From NCBI RefSeq assembly GCF_041435195.1, contig NZ_CP108106.1:1116001-1180000 (forward strand): a stretch of DNA of 64,000 bases, written 5' to 3'. The position numbers and the translations under genes were made by a program. Source of the DNA: Streptomyces sp. NBC_00224 (GTDB lineage Bacteria; Actinomycetota; Actinomycetes; Streptomycetales; Streptomycetaceae). Below the pieces are notes generated by a model. That model was not told the origin of the DNA and searched no databases. It saw nothing but the letters and a program-made list of their open reading frames with translations. Positions within the stretch are counted from its first letter, which is position 1. Each line of letters starts with the position of its first letter. Positions 9,505 through 18,415 of this stretch are shown here, piece by piece.

Positions 9505-10494
9505 ATGAACACTGTCCCCACCCGCTACCTGGGCAGCCTGGCGGTCTCCGCGCAGGGCCTCGGGTGCATGGGCATGAGCCATGGCTACGGCGCCACGGAC
9601 GACACGCAGTCGATAGCGACACTGCGCCACGCCCTCGACCTCGGGGTGACCTTGCTGGACACCTCCGACTACTACGGTTCCGGTCACAACGAGGAGTTGA
9701 TCGGGCGGGCCATTGCCGGGCGGCGCCGTGACGAAGTGGTGCTGGCCACCAAGTTCGGCTTCGCCAACAGCCTGGGCGAGCCCACCCGCATCCGCGGGGA
9801 CGCCGCCTACGTACGGCAGGCGTGCGAGGCGTCGCTGCGTCGGCTCGGGGTCGACCACATCGACCTCTACTACCAGCACCGGGTCGATCCGACGGTGCCG
9901 ATCGAGGAGACCGTCGGCGCCATGGCCGAGCTGGTACGGGAAGGGAAGGTACGCCACCTCGGGCTTTCCGAGGCCGGGGCCCAGACGATCCGGCGGGCGC
10001 ACGCGGTGCACCCGATCGCGGCGCTCCAGAGCGAGTGGTCGCTGTGGACCCGCGACCTGGAGGCGGAGATCGCCCCGGTCTGCCGCGAACTCGGCATCGG
10101 CCTCGTCCCGTTCTCCCCGCTCGGCCGTGGCTTCCTGACCGGCCAGTACAGCTCGGTCGAAGGGCTGGACGCCGACGACATCCGACGCAGCCAGCCGCGC
10201 TTCGCCGACGGCAACCTCGACCGGAACCTGGCGATCGTGGCGAAGCTCAACGAGCTGGCCGCGGCGAAGGGCATCACCGCCGGGCAGCTCGCCCTGGCCT
10301 GGGTGCAGCACCGGGGCGAGGACGTGGTGCCGATCCCCGGCACCCGGCGTCAGCGTTACCTGGAGGAGAACCTCGCGGCCCTGACCGTCGAGCTGTCCCC
10401 GCAGGACCTCGCCGCCATCGAGGCCGCCGCCCCGCGTGAGCAGATCGCCGGCACCCGCTACGACGCCACCAGCCTCACCTTCGTCGACAACTGA
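9505..10494 (+). CDS. Aldo/keto reductase
   Basis: This 329-aa NADPH-dependent aldo/keto reductase folds as a TIM barrel and reduces aldehydes or ketones. The catalytic tetrad is visible: Asp and Tyr in [10 protein letters not shown], Lys in VLATKFGF and His in YYQHRV. The cofactor end carries [15 protein letters not shown]. Length and the [12 protein letters not shown] opening match the YdhF/Tas-like AKR group annotated as general stress proteins. ATG at 9505 follows AGGAGG; GTG/ATG starts further upstream lack it. The gene sits behind a MerR-type promoter, consistent with induction by an electrophile, thiol stress or a dye. The substrate cannot be read from the sequence. Confidence 0.92.
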   Translation: MNTVPTRYLGSLAVSAQGLGCMGMSHGYGATDDTQSIATLRHALDLGVTLLDTSDYYGSGHNEELIGRAIAGRRRDEVVLATKFGFANSLGEPTRIRGDAAYVRQACEASLRRLGVDHIDLYYQHRVDPTVPIEETVGAMAELVREGKVRHLGLSEAGAQTIRRAHAVHPIAALQSEWSLWTRDLEAEIAPVCRELGIGLVPFSPLGRGFLTGQYSSVEGLDADDIRRSQPRFADGNLDRNLAIVAKLNELAAAKGITAGQLALAWVQHRGEDVVPIPGTRRQRYLEENLAALTVELSPQDLAAIEAAAPREQIAGTRYDATSLTFVDN

Positions 10495-10546
10495 ACCGCC
10501 CGACGAAGTGGTTGTGCCCGTGGGGACGGGTGCAAGAGGATGAGTC

Positions 10547-11350
10547 ATGGACTACGTCGCGCAGTTCCGCCGCGAGATCCACGCCTTCGACACCGCGATC
10601 CGCACAGCGTCACTGGATGCGGGGAGCGGCGGGGTGGCGTTGGTGCCGTCGTGCCCTGGGTGGTCGGTGGCCGACCTGGTGTTTCATCTGGGCTCGGTGC
10701 ACCGCTACGTGGCCGACGTCATCAGCGAGAAGCGGCAACAGCAGCCGGAGGCAGCCGACCTCTCCTACCTGAACCTTCCCCCCGTACCGGCGAATTGGCC
10801 TCTCCCCGAAAACGCCCCGCACCGCGGGCCCGTTCCGCCGGGGCTCATCGACTGGTTCGGCGAAGGGGCTGCCGCGCTGGGGGAACTGCTGGCCACACGC
10901 GATGCGGCCGAGCCGGTGTGGACCTGGTCGCGGGAGCAGTCCGTGGGGTTCTGGCAGCGGATGCAGACCATCGAGGCGGCCGTGCATCGGTGGGACGCCG
11001 AGAACGCGATCGGCGTACCCGGGCCGGTGGAGCGGCAACTGGCCATGGACGCCGTCACCCACACGTTCGAGGTGATGGCCCCCGCCCGCCGGGCCAGGCG
11101 CCAGGCGCCGCCCGGAGCGGGCGAGCGGCTCCGCTTCAGGCAGTCGGACGGATCCCGCATCTGGATCGTGCAGACCGACCCCGACGAGGTGCTTCTCAAC
11201 GCGGGCAGCGGGTGCTGCGACGTCGAGCTGACCGCCACGGCGTCGGACCTGATGCTGTTCCTGTGGCACCGCATCCCCCTGGACGGCCTGGAAGTCCGCG
11301 GCGACGCCTCGCTCCTCGACCGCTACTTCAAACTCGTCCCGCCCCTGTAG
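10547..11350 (+). CDS. Maleylpyruvate isomerase family mycothiol-dependent enzyme
   Basis: This 267-aa protein belongs to the DinB-like/TIGR03083 family of mycothiol-dependent transferases and isomerases. N-terminal features are VPSCPGWSVADLVFHLGSVHRYV, whose His is the first metal ligand, and later HRWDAENAIG, which supplies the second metal-binding region. The C-terminal SCP2-like part has WIVQTDPDE and TASDLMLFLWHR. ATG at 10547 follows AGAGGATGAGTC. It is 52 nt downstream of the aldo-keto reductase on the same strand and may be co-transcribed, fitting a thiol-linked detoxification pair. The substrate is unknown. Mycothiol dependence is known for the family, not shown here. Confidence 0.85.
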   Translation: MDYVAQFRREIHAFDTAIRTASLDAGSGGVALVPSCPGWSVADLVFHLGSVHRYVADVISEKRQQQPEAADLSYLNLPPVPANWPLPENAPHRGPVPPGLIDWFGEGAAALGELLATRDAAEPVWTWSREQSVGFWQRMQTIEAAVHRWDAENAIGVPGPVERQLAMDAVTHTFEVMAPARRARRQAPPGAGERLRFRQSDGSRIWIVQTDPDEVLLNAGSGCCDVELTATASDLMLFLWHRIPLDGLEVRGDASLLDRYFKLVPPL

Positions 11351-11366
11351 AGCCCTGCGGTCACGC

Positions 11367-11397
11367 GGCCGGGGTGCGTCGGCAACCCGCCCCGGCC
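11367..11397. terminator. Hairpin terminator between convergent genes
   Basis: GGCCGGGG (11367-11374) pairs perfectly with CCCCGGCC (11390-11397) around a 15-nt loop, between the stop at 11350 and the convergent stop at 11421. Confidence 0.6.
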
Positions 11398-11420
11398 AGC
11401 CGCGCGGGCCAAGCGTGCCG

Positions 11421-12035
11421 CTACTCGTCGGTCTGGGGCAGGTTCCCCTTGGCGTCGTCGTACGTGCCGTCGCCCGTCGGCCCCGCCGGGGCGTACACCA
11501 AGTGCAGCACTCCGGTCCGGAACGCCTCGGAAGAGATCAGCCTCAGCGGGACCGCGGTCTCGCCCTCGTCGAACAGCCGCATGCCCTTGCGTACGGCGAG
11601 CGGGTGCACCAGCAGATGCAGCTCGTCCAGGAGTCCGGCCGCCAGGAGCTGGCGGACGACCGAGATCGAACCGCTCAGGGCGATGTCCCCGCCCGGCTCG
11701 TTCTTCAAAGCGGTGACGGCGTCAACGAGGTCGCCCTCCAGCTGCTCGGAATTCCGCCAAATGAACTCCAGCTTCCGGCTCGACGCGACGATCTTGCGTG
11801 CGTCGCCGAGCGTCTTCGCGAAGCCCGCGTCCTCGCCGCCGGCAGCCTCGCGCTCCGGCCACGCCCCGGCGAAGCTGTCGTAGGTCTTGCGGCCGAACAG
11901 GACGGTGTCGGCCGTGCCGAGCATCGCGCCGACGGCCGCACCCATCTCGTCGTTGAAGTACGGGAAGTGCCACTGGTCGGGCGCCTCCACGACCCCGTCG
12001 AGCGAGATGAAAAGGCCAGCCGTGATCTTCCTCAT
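11421..12035 (-). CDS. Dihydrofolate reductase family (RibD C-terminal-like) protein
   Basis: This 204-aa stand-alone RibD_C/DHFR-like NADPH-dependent reductase starts MRKITAGLFISLDGVVEAPD. It contains the nucleotide-binding segment LFGRKTYDSF and DIALSGSISVVRQLLAAGLLD near the C-terminus, both typical of this family. The ATG at 12035 is preceded by GGAAGGAACATC. The real substrate is generally unknown for stand-alone members; riboflavin or folate synthesis should not be assumed. It is divergent from the methyltransferase gene at 12255 and convergent with 10547-11350. The C-terminal tail (about 25 residues, Gly/Asp-rich) is extra and probably disordered. Confidence 0.88.
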   Translation of the reverse strand: MRKITAGLFISLDGVVEAPDQWHFPYFNDEMGAAVGAMLGTADTVLFGRKTYDSFAGAWPEREAAGGEDAGFAKTLGDARKIVASSRKLEFIWRNSEQLEGDLVDAVTALKNEPGGDIALSGSISVVRQLLAAGLLDELHLLVHPLAVRKGMRLFDEGETAVPLRLISSEAFRTGVLHLVYAPAGPTGDGTYDDAKGNLPQTDE

Positions 12036-12254
12036 GATGTTCCTTCCAGAAGGTTCGCCGTTGCGGTCTGCTCCAGTAAGACGGCGCGGGGCGCGGGAAC
12101 TCATCGGTGGAGACGAGGTCACTTTCTCGGCGGCATCACGACGTCGCCGGTTGGCTTGTTCGCGCTCTGGGACCGCGGCGGCGAATACGTTGAGGTGGTG
12201 TCCGAACAGCACCGGCAGAACAGCACCGGCACCATGGCGCAAGGAGCCCCACTC

Positions 12255-13094
12255 ATGCCGTACGACCGCGCATCGAGTTCCGAGCAGACAACCCGCAGCT
12301 ATTACGAATCCGCCGACGTCGACGCCTTCTACGACGTCGTGTGGGGCGGCGAGGACATCCACACCGGGATCTACACCCATGACCAGGAGTCGATCGCGAC
12401 AGCCTCGCGCCGCACCGTCGAGCAGGTCGCGGACAAGGTGAGCGGCCTGCTCACCGCGGACAGCACGGTGCTGGACCTCGGGTCGGGCTACGGGGGTGCC
12501 ACCCGCTATCTGGCCGAACGCTTCGGGTGCCACGTCGTCGCCCTCAACCTCAGCGAACTCCAGAACGAGCGCCACCGCGCCACGAACGCCGAGCGCGGCC
12601 TCGGCGCTCTGATCGAGGTCGTCACGGGGTCCTTCCACGACATCCCCTTCCCGGACCGCCGCTTCGACGTCGTCTGGTCCCAGGAAGCCTTCTGCCACAG
12701 CGGCGACCGCACCCGCCTGCTCAGCGAAGCCGTACGCGTCCTCAAGCCGGAGGGGGCTCTCGTCTTCACCGACCTGATGGCCGCCGAGGACGTCCCCGCC
12801 CGCACCCTGCACCCCGCCATTTCGCGGCTGGGCGTGGACGCCCTGGCCACCCCGGACCTCTACCGCCGCACCCTCGCCGGACTCGGCCTGTCCCGCACCG
12901 ACTTCGACGACCACAGCGGCCAGGTCCTCACCCACTACGAACGCCTCACCGCGGAGACCCACCGCCGAGAGCACGAGCTGCGCCAGATCATCAGCCCCGC
13001 GTACGTCGACGGTGTGCTCGCCAACCTGCCGCTGTGGCTGGACGCGGCCCACCGCGGGCACCTGCGCTGGGGCATCTTCCACTGCCGCGCCTGA
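12255..13094 (+). CDS. SAM-dependent methyltransferase, sarcosine/dimethylglycine N-methyltransferase-like
   Basis: This 279-aa class I methyltransferase has motif I VLDLGSGYGGATRYLAE, an acidic-loop region VVALNLSE, and SWSQEAF-type motif IV seen here as DVVWSQEAFCHSGD. The opening YYESADVDAFYDVVWGGEDI with HTGIY closely matches the SDMT branch of glycine betaine synthesis, where sarcosine and dimethylglycine are methylated to betaine, an osmoprotectant. The ATG at 12255 has AAGGAG 9-10 nt upstream; ATG at 12234 is also in frame. No glycine methyltransferase partner gene is present, so the actual acceptor may differ. It ends 3 nt from the convergent LysR gene. Confidence 0.85.
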   Translation: MPYDRASSSEQTTRSYYESADVDAFYDVVWGGEDIHTGIYTHDQESIATASRRTVEQVADKVSGLLTADSTVLDLGSGYGGATRYLAERFGCHVVALNLSELQNERHRATNAERGLGALIEVVTGSFHDIPFPDRRFDVVWSQEAFCHSGDRTRLLSEAVRVLKPEGALVFTDLMAAEDVPARTLHPAISRLGVDALATPDLYRRTLAGLGLSRTDFDDHSGQVLTHYERLTAETHRREHELRQIISPAYVDGVLANLPLWLDAAHRGHLRWGIFHCRA

Positions 13095-13097
13095 ACC

Positions 13098-14033
13098 TCA
13101 GTTCCGCTCGCCCCGCGCGGGCGGTTCGGGCAGCCAGTCGTGCGCCGGGTCGTACTCCAGCCATCGGCTCCGCGCCGCCTCCGCCGCGCAGGCGGCGGTG
13201 AGGCTCTCCAGTCCCGGGTGTCCGTTGCCGGTGCGCCACAGCAGTGACCAGGCGTACAGCGGTGTGGGCTCGACCAGGGGGACAGAGCACAGCCCGGGGA
13301 CATGCGGCAGGGGCACGTCGGCGGGCAGGAGCGAGAAGCGCCGCGGGTCGTCGGCCACCTCCGTGAGGAAGTGGCCGAGCCCCAGGTTGACGCTCGCGGC
13401 CCTGTCCCGGACGTCGAACCGCTCGGCGAACTGGTGGAGGAAGTCGAGGCGGTCCAGCGCACCGGGTGCCCACAGCACGCTGCCGCGCAGCTGGTCCGGC
13501 CGTAGCGCCGGTTCGGCTGCGAGCGGATGGTCCGCGCTCAGCACGGCGTCCACCGGTTCGAGGCGGACGAGACGGTGCGCGAGGCCCGCGTGCAGCGGAG
13601 GGTGGACCCGGCCGAAGGCGGCGTCGATGTCGCCGTGCAGCAGCGCCGCCGTCACCGACGGCAGATCGCGTCCGTGCCCGAGCACCAACTCCCCTGCCTC
13701 TCCGGCTACTTGGGCCAGCGTCCGCATCGGCGCGTAGAGGTGGCCCCAGACGTCGACGCGCAGCGGGCGGTCCCTGCCGACCGCCGCCGCCACCGCGGCG
13801 TCGGCGGCGGCCAGGGTCTGCCGGGCCGGTGCGAGGAAACGCTGTCCGGCCTCGGTGAGGCGCACACCGTTGCCGCCGCGCCGGAACAACTCGGTGGCGA
13901 GCAGGGATTCCAGCCGCGCGATCCTCTTGGAGAGCGCCTGCTGGGAGATGGCGAGCATCGCGGCCGCGCGGCCGAAGTGCAGTTCCTCGGCGGCGTGTAC
14001 GAAGGCACGTACCTGCGCCATGTCGAGATCCAT
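13098..14033 (-). CDS. LysR family transcriptional regulator
   Basis: This 311-aa LTTR has an N-terminal winged helix: VRAFVHAAEELHFGRAAAML, then ISQQALSKRIARLESLLATELF and VRLTEAGQRFLAPAR. A periplasmic-binding-protein-like effector domain follows (about 90-300). It is divergently arranged with the quinone oxidoreductase/hydrolase pair at 14122, the classical LTTR layout in which the regulator controls its neighbour and itself. A perfect dyad at 14049-14065 sits between them. Start ATG 14033 is chosen because the helix-turn-helix begins immediately after it; the Shine-Dalgarno (GGTGGGG) is poor and the message may be nearly leaderless. The effector is unknown. Confidence 0.92.
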   Translation of the reverse strand: MDLDMAQVRAFVHAAEELHFGRAAAMLAISQQALSKRIARLESLLATELFRRGGNGVRLTEAGQRFLAPARQTLAAADAAVAAAVGRDRPLRVDVWGHLYAPMRTLAQVAGEAGELVLGHGRDLPSVTAALLHGDIDAAFGRVHPPLHAGLAHRLVRLEPVDAVLSADHPLAAEPALRPDQLRGSVLWAPGALDRLDFLHQFAERFDVRDRAASVNLGLGHFLTEVADDPRRFSLLPADVPLPHVPGLCSVPLVEPTPLYAWSLLWRTGNGHPGLESLTAACAAEAARSRWLEYDPAHDWLPEPPARGERN

Positions 14034-14048
14034 GGCCCCACCATAGGT

Positions 14049-14065
14049 GACAACCAAAAGTTGTC
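14049..14065. promoter_or_regulatory. Probable LysR operator dyad
   Basis: GACAAC (14049-14054) and GTTGTC (14060-14065) form a perfect 6-bp inverted repeat with a 5-nt A-rich centre, giving the interrupted dyad expected of LTTR sites. It lies 16 nt before the LysR start and 57 nt before the oxidoreductase start. Confidence 0.55.
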
Positions 14066-14121
14066 GGCGGTGCTCGTTCGTTGTTGGATCGCGGGGCGGG
14101 GCGCGGGGTTGCATCGTGCTC

Positions 14122-15042
14122 ATGCAAAGACTGATTCCCACCGGAGAAGCGGCACGTCCGGTCGCCTTCGCCGAAGTCCCCCAGCCCGTGCCGGAACCCG
14201 GCGAGGTCCTGATCAAGGTCGAGGCGTTCGCGCCGAACCGGGGCGAGACGTTCCTCCTCGAACACCCCCGGCCGGGGCTGCTGCCCGGCAAGGACATCGC
14301 GGGGCTCGTCGTGCAGGCCGCGGCCGACGGTTCCGGCCCCGGCATCGGCGCCCGCGTGGTCGGGCATCCGGCGCTGGGCGGCTGGGCCGAGTACGCCGCC
14401 GTGCCCACGCACTCCCTCGCGGTGCTTCCGGACGGCATCGACAGCGTACGGGCGGCGGCCCTGCCCCTGGCCGGGATCACCGCCCTGCGGCTGCTGCGCA
14501 CGGCCGGTTCCCTGGCCGGGCGACGGGTGCTGCTGACCGGCGCCTCGGGCGGTGTCGGCCACTACGTCACCGAACTGGCCGTGGGTGCCGGGGCCGAGCT
14601 GACCGCCGTGACGGCCACGCCGGTGCGCGGCGAGCGGCTCGCACAGTTGGGCGCGCAGGTGGTGCACGACGTCGCGGCGGCTCAGGGGCCGTTCGACGTC
14701 GTGCTGGAGTCCACGGGCGGGCCGGATCTGCCGATCGCCCTCTCGAAGGTGCGCCCGGGGGGCCTGCTCGTCTGGTTCGGGCAGGCGAGCCGGATCCCGG
14801 TGACTCTCGACTTCTTCGAGCTCTTCAAGGGGCCCGAGCGTGTCACCATCCAGCACTTCCACTACGCGGGCGCCCCTTACGGGTCCGACCTCGCGGCCCT
14901 GGTGCGCTTGGTGGAACGGGGCCTGCTGCACCCGGAGATCGGCCGGATCGCCGACTGGACGGAGACCGCCGAGGCCCTGGTCGACCTGCGCGAGCGCCGG
15001 ATACGCGGCAAGGCAGTCCTGCTGACGGGAGGAGCACGATGA
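14122..15042 (+). CDS. Zinc-independent alcohol dehydrogenase/quinone oxidoreductase (MDR family)
   Basis: This 306-aa medium-chain dehydrogenase/reductase of the NADPH quinone oxidoreductase branch has the N-terminal GroES-like fold (VPEPGEVLIKVEAFAPNRGE, then GKDIAGLV), a Rossmann glycine motif LLTGASGGVGHYVTELA, and a C-terminal RRIRGKAVLLTGG segment. The zinc-ligand cysteines are absent, as expected for quinone oxidoreductase-like members. ATG at 14122 is chosen because the conserved fold begins there; an in-frame GTG is 6 nt upstream. The stop overlaps the next gene by four bases (ATGA), so the two are translationally coupled. It is probably controlled by the divergent LysR. Confidence 0.88.
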   Translation: MQRLIPTGEAARPVAFAEVPQPVPEPGEVLIKVEAFAPNRGETFLLEHPRPGLLPGKDIAGLVVQAAADGSGPGIGARVVGHPALGGWAEYAAVPTHSLAVLPDGIDSVRAAALPLAGITALRLLRTAGSLAGRRVLLTGASGGVGHYVTELAVGAGAELTAVTATPVRGERLAQLGAQVVHDVAAAQGPFDVVLESTGGPDLPIALSKVRPGGLLVWFGQASRIPVTLDFFELFKGPERVTIQHFHYAGAPYGSDLAALVRLVERGLLHPEIGRIADWTETAEALVDLRERRIRGKAVLLTGGAR

Positions 15043-16070
15043 GCCCCACGGAATCCCCCACCACGGAACCCGCCGCCGCGGAGACCGCCGTCTTCGCCGC
15101 CGCCCAGTGGACGCGCGCCACAGGCGCGGGCGTCGACCCCCACGAGTACCGCCGCGTCACCGACGCGCTCACTTCGGTCGCCGACTGGGGACCGTCCTTC
15201 GTGCGCACCGGACAGGCTTACCTGAACCTCGCGGAAGGCGCGGGATCGTCCGTATCGGCGGGCGAGTACCTGCTGATGGCGGCCCGGTGGTTCCACCTCG
15301 CCACACTGGCACCGTACGCGGAGGCCGGTCGTGCCGCCGCCGAGGCGGACCGCGCCTTGAGCCGGGCACTGACGGTGCTGGAGCCCGGCGCCCGGCGCGT
15401 GAGCGGCGAGGGGTTCACGGGCTGGCTGCGCGGCCCCTCCGACGCGGCCGGCACCGTGGTCGTCGTCCCCGGCCTGGACTCGGCCAAGGAGGAGTTCCTC
15501 GACCTGGTGTCCGCGCTGCTGGCCCGGGGGCTGGCCGTGTTCGCGATGGACGGCCCGGGGCAGGGCGCGCTCGCGGCCACGACGAGCCTCAGGGCGGAGT
15601 ACGAGCAGGTCGTCGGTCAGGTCATCGACGCCCTCGGCGTCGCCCGCATCGGACTCGTCGGCATGAGCCTGGGCGGCTACTTCGCGGCCCGGACCGCGGC
15701 GCTCGAACCGCGCGTGGCAGTAGCCGCGACCGTCAGCGGCCCCTTCCGCCTCGACTGGGAGGAACTGCCTGCGCCCGTACGGGACATCATGGCCCGCCGC
15801 ACTGGCGGCCTCGACGCGGCCCGCGCGTTCGCCCGCCAGGTGGATCTCGCCTCCTTGGCGCCCCGCATCGCGGCCCCGCTCCTGGTCGTGGACGGCGGCC
15901 AGGACGTCATCCCCGGCGTGACGAACGGCGAGCCCCTGGCCCGGCTGGCGCCGCACGGCACCTGTCTGTCCGTCCCCCACGGTGACCACCTCCTCGGCAA
16001 CGCACGGCCCGACTGGCTGTCCCCGCTGGGCGACCACATCACCGACGCACTGACGGGAACGCGGGCATGA
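15039..16070 (+). CDS. Alpha/beta hydrolase, FrsA/pseudooxynicotine-hydrolase-like
   Basis: This 343-aa protein has a helical N-terminal cap (about 1-130) and an alpha/beta-hydrolase core with VVVPGLDSAKEEF, FAMDGPGQG, nucleophile elbow GMSLGG (Ser near 210), a late acid (VDGGQD) and catalytic His (HGDH). The cap-first layout is that of the DUF1100/2,6-dihydroxypseudooxynicotine hydrolase group, which cleaves C-C bonds or esters. ATG overlaps the upstream stop (ATGA) after GGGAGGAGCACG. Together with the oxidoreductase it looks like a small catabolic or detoxification unit under LysR control. The substrate is not evident. Confidence 0.85.
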   Translation: MSPTESPTTEPAAAETAVFAAAQWTRATGAGVDPHEYRRVTDALTSVADWGPSFVRTGQAYLNLAEGAGSSVSAGEYLLMAARWFHLATLAPYAEAGRAAAEADRALSRALTVLEPGARRVSGEGFTGWLRGPSDAAGTVVVVPGLDSAKEEFLDLVSALLARGLAVFAMDGPGQGALAATTSLRAEYEQVVGQVIDALGVARIGLVGMSLGGYFAARTAALEPRVAVAATVSGPFRLDWEELPAPVRDIMARRTGGLDAARAFARQVDLASLAPRIAAPLLVVDGGQDVIPGVTNGEPLARLAPHGTCLSVPHGDHLLGNARPDWLSPLGDHITDALTGTRA

Positions 16071-16101
16071 CCGGCGCCACCGGGTAGCTCACAGCACCGC
16101 G

Positions 16102-18408
16102 TCACGGCGTGGAATCGCGCCCCAGCACCCTCGTCACCAGGGTGCCCTCCACGAACAGGTCGACCCGCCGCCAGCGCGGCCACTCCTTGGCGGTGGGGCC
16201 GTCGGCCGACCGGTAGAAGTCGTCCCTGGTCGGATACTTCTCCGGATCGGGCAGGCCTCCCCCGGTCACCGGGATGCCGTGGATCGTGAGGTCGCCCTGG
16301 GCCCTGGCGGGGTACTCGCCGTGGGCGGACACCACGAATCCGTCGCGGGCGATGTGCGGGCCGAGCGCGTCGACGATGGCTTGGCCGACGGCGACGGCCC
16401 GGTTCTCGGAGAGTACGTCGTTGTGCGGCTCCGTTCCCTCCGGAGAGGTGAACGCCAGCAGCACGGGGGCCGGTCCGTACGCCTCGACCACGGCCCGGAC
16501 CTCGGCCAGGTCGCGCTCGAACCGCATCCTGCCGTTGGTCTCGGAGCCCGGCTCCTCGGCGTCGAGGTTCCACGAGTCGTACGGGAACATGGCGGAGGCC
16601 TGGCCCGCGAGCGGGGTGTGCACCGTATCCGGGTCACTCCGGCGGTCCGGCGGAGGCTTCTTGTCGGACAGTGCGGCGGGGCTGAAGAGCACCCCGACGC
16701 ACAGGGACACCCGCAGCACCGTGACCTCCGCCGAGGTGGGCAGCCAGGCCTTCCACCACCCTGGGGTCAGCAACGCTCCCCAGTTGAACGCGAACTTGGG
16801 GCCGGAGAAGTGATCCGCCTCGGTGATGGCATGCATCCAGCCGTGTCCGGGCAGGTAGAGCTGCCACAGCGCGCTGTCGGAGAGGTTTCCCTGTGCCAGG
16901 TTTCCGAGCTTTGCCTTGGCCACGGTGGTCGAGGCGATGACGATCCGGGCGCCGGCGAAGTCCGCGGAATCGGACAGGTCCAGTTCCGACCGGAAGTCGA
17001 GTTTCCCGAGATCCGCAACGCCGAGACCGGGTTTTCCCGCAACACTCTTGAAGGTGAGGCTCTTGAGGCCCACATCGGCGGCAAGCCCTCCGGCCACCCG
17101 TGCGAACACCGCGAACACCGGGTGGTTGCCCGCCCACGGGACGGGGACCGGATCCTCGGTGACGGGCTGCCCGTTCTTGTCGTACACGCGGCCGCCGTCC
17201 TTGTTCCGTTTGAACACCAGCCGGAACTTGTCGATCTTCACCACGGCCGCATAGGCACCGGCCTGGATGCCCACGAGCGGTGCTGAGGCACCGATGTCCT
17301 GGAAGGTCAGCCGATAGAGGAACGCCGCCTCGCCCCCCACCCCCAGGCCGCGAATCGCCTCCTGGACACGCCCCGTTCCCCACCCCGTGGGATAGCCGCC
17401 GGCGCTGCTGTTCCTCACCTCGTCGTCGAGGACGTCGTTCAGCCACTGGTAGTACGTCTTGAGTTCGCCGTCGATGTCGAGGGTGGCGAAGTTCCCGTAC
17501 AGAGCCATCAGACCGTACATACGCGTGCGCCACGGTTCGCCGAGGGAGAATTCCAGCATGCGGGCCAGGGCGACGCGGATCCTCGTCCGCTCGATCTTGT
17601 CGTCCTTCTTGTGCACCCACGTCTTGATCAGCCTGGCGAATCCCGTCTGCGCAGACGCGAACAGGGCGATCAACCGCGTGCGCAGCGACTCGGGTACGGG
17701 CCGGGTCTGGTCGATCAGCACCTGGGTGCGCAGCGGCTCGGGCAGACGGCTGATCACCCGCCTGGGCCAGCGCACCACGGGGCTGGTCCGCCGCAGCCTC
17801 AGCGTGGGCCTGCCGTCCTCGGCGAAGCTCAGCAGAAGAACCTCGGGGGTCCTCTTCGGGTAGCTGAGGAACCCCTTGCCCTTGAAACCCCGGACGAGCG
17901 GTGGCGTCCCCTCGCTGAGCCACGGGTCGAGGGGGTTGAACAGATCGGTGGCCGCCGGGCGCAGCGGGTCGGGCGGGACGTTGCCGCCCTCGGCGACGAA
18001 CCAGGTCAGTGGGATCGGGGCGCCCTTGTCCGCCCTGTTCCCGTTCATCTTGTCGACGAGGAAGCCACGGGCGACGCCGTGGACCCAGTCGTGGTCGGCG
18101 GTGCGTTCGCCGCCGGTGTCATCTTTGATCTTGAGGCCGTCGACACCGTCCAGGTCCTTCGGCGGGCGGCTGAACCAGATCGCCAGGGCGGCCCCGGCCT
18201 GGTTGATCTGCACCATCAGCGGACTGTTCGTGTTCTCGCCGGACCCGTCCGCCTCCCACATGCCGCTCAGATCGGGCTGGAAGCGGCGGTTCTGCGGGAC
18301 GGGTGCGGCCTTCGGCGGGACGATCGCGGTGGCGCGGCCGACCAGGTGCGGCCGGGGTTTGGCGGGTGAAGCCGGTGGTTCGATCAGCGGGCGTTCCGGG
18401 GTGGGCAC
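16102..18408 (-). CDS. Large uncharacterised protein with OmpA-like C-terminal domain
   Basis: A 768-aa protein I cannot place in a named family. After a Pro-rich leader comes a beta-rich segment with DLSGMWEADGSGE and LMVQINQAGAALAIWFSRPP (about 45-85), possibly a small barrel. A long mixed middle follows. The last 130 residues (about 640-765) resemble the OmpA C-terminal fold: LLAFTSPEGTEPHNDVLSEN, RAVAVGQAIVDALG and a closing RRVDLFVEG. No signal peptide, lipobox or membrane helix is seen, so peptidoglycan contact is not assured. GTG at 18408 lies 7 nt after the stop of the 1081-aa gene, with GAGG upstream, so the pair is one operon. The gene is convergent with the hydrolase at 15039. It may be a structural or scaffold component; function is unknown. 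Confidence 0.8.
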   Translation of the reverse strand: MPTPERPLIEPPASPAKPRPHLVGRATAIVPPKAAPVPQNRRFQPDLSGMWEADGSGENTNSPLMVQINQAGAALAIWFSRPPKDLDGVDGLKIKDDTGGERTADHDWVHGVARGFLVDKMNGNRADKGAPIPLTWFVAEGGNVPPDPLRPAATDLFNPLDPWLSEGTPPLVRGFKGKGFLSYPKRTPEVLLLSFAEDGRPTLRLRRTSPVVRWPRRVISRLPEPLRTQVLIDQTRPVPESLRTRLIALFASAQTGFARLIKTWVHKKDDKIERTRIRVALARMLEFSLGEPWRTRMYGLMALYGNFATLDIDGELKTYYQWLNDVLDDEVRNSSAGGYPTGWGTGRVQEAIRGLGVGGEAAFLYRLTFQDIGASAPLVGIQAGAYAAVVKIDKFRLVFKRNKDGGRVYDKNGQPVTEDPVPVPWAGNHPVFAVFARVAGGLAADVGLKSLTFKSVAGKPGLGVADLGKLDFRSELDLSDSADFAGARIVIASTTVAKAKLGNLAQGNLSDSALWQLYLPGHGWMHAITEADHFSGPKFAFNWGALLTPGWWKAWLPTSAEVTVLRVSLCVGVLFSPAALSDKKPPPDRRSDPDTVHTPLAGQASAMFPYDSWNLDAEEPGSETNGRMRFERDLAEVRAVVEAYGPAPVLLAFTSPEGTEPHNDVLSENRAVAVGQAIVDALGPHIARDGFVVSAHGEYPARAQGDLTIHGIPVTGGGLPDPEKYPTRDDFYRSADGPTAKEWPRWRRVDLFVEGTLVTRVLGRDSTP

Positions 18409-18415
18409 GACGGCC

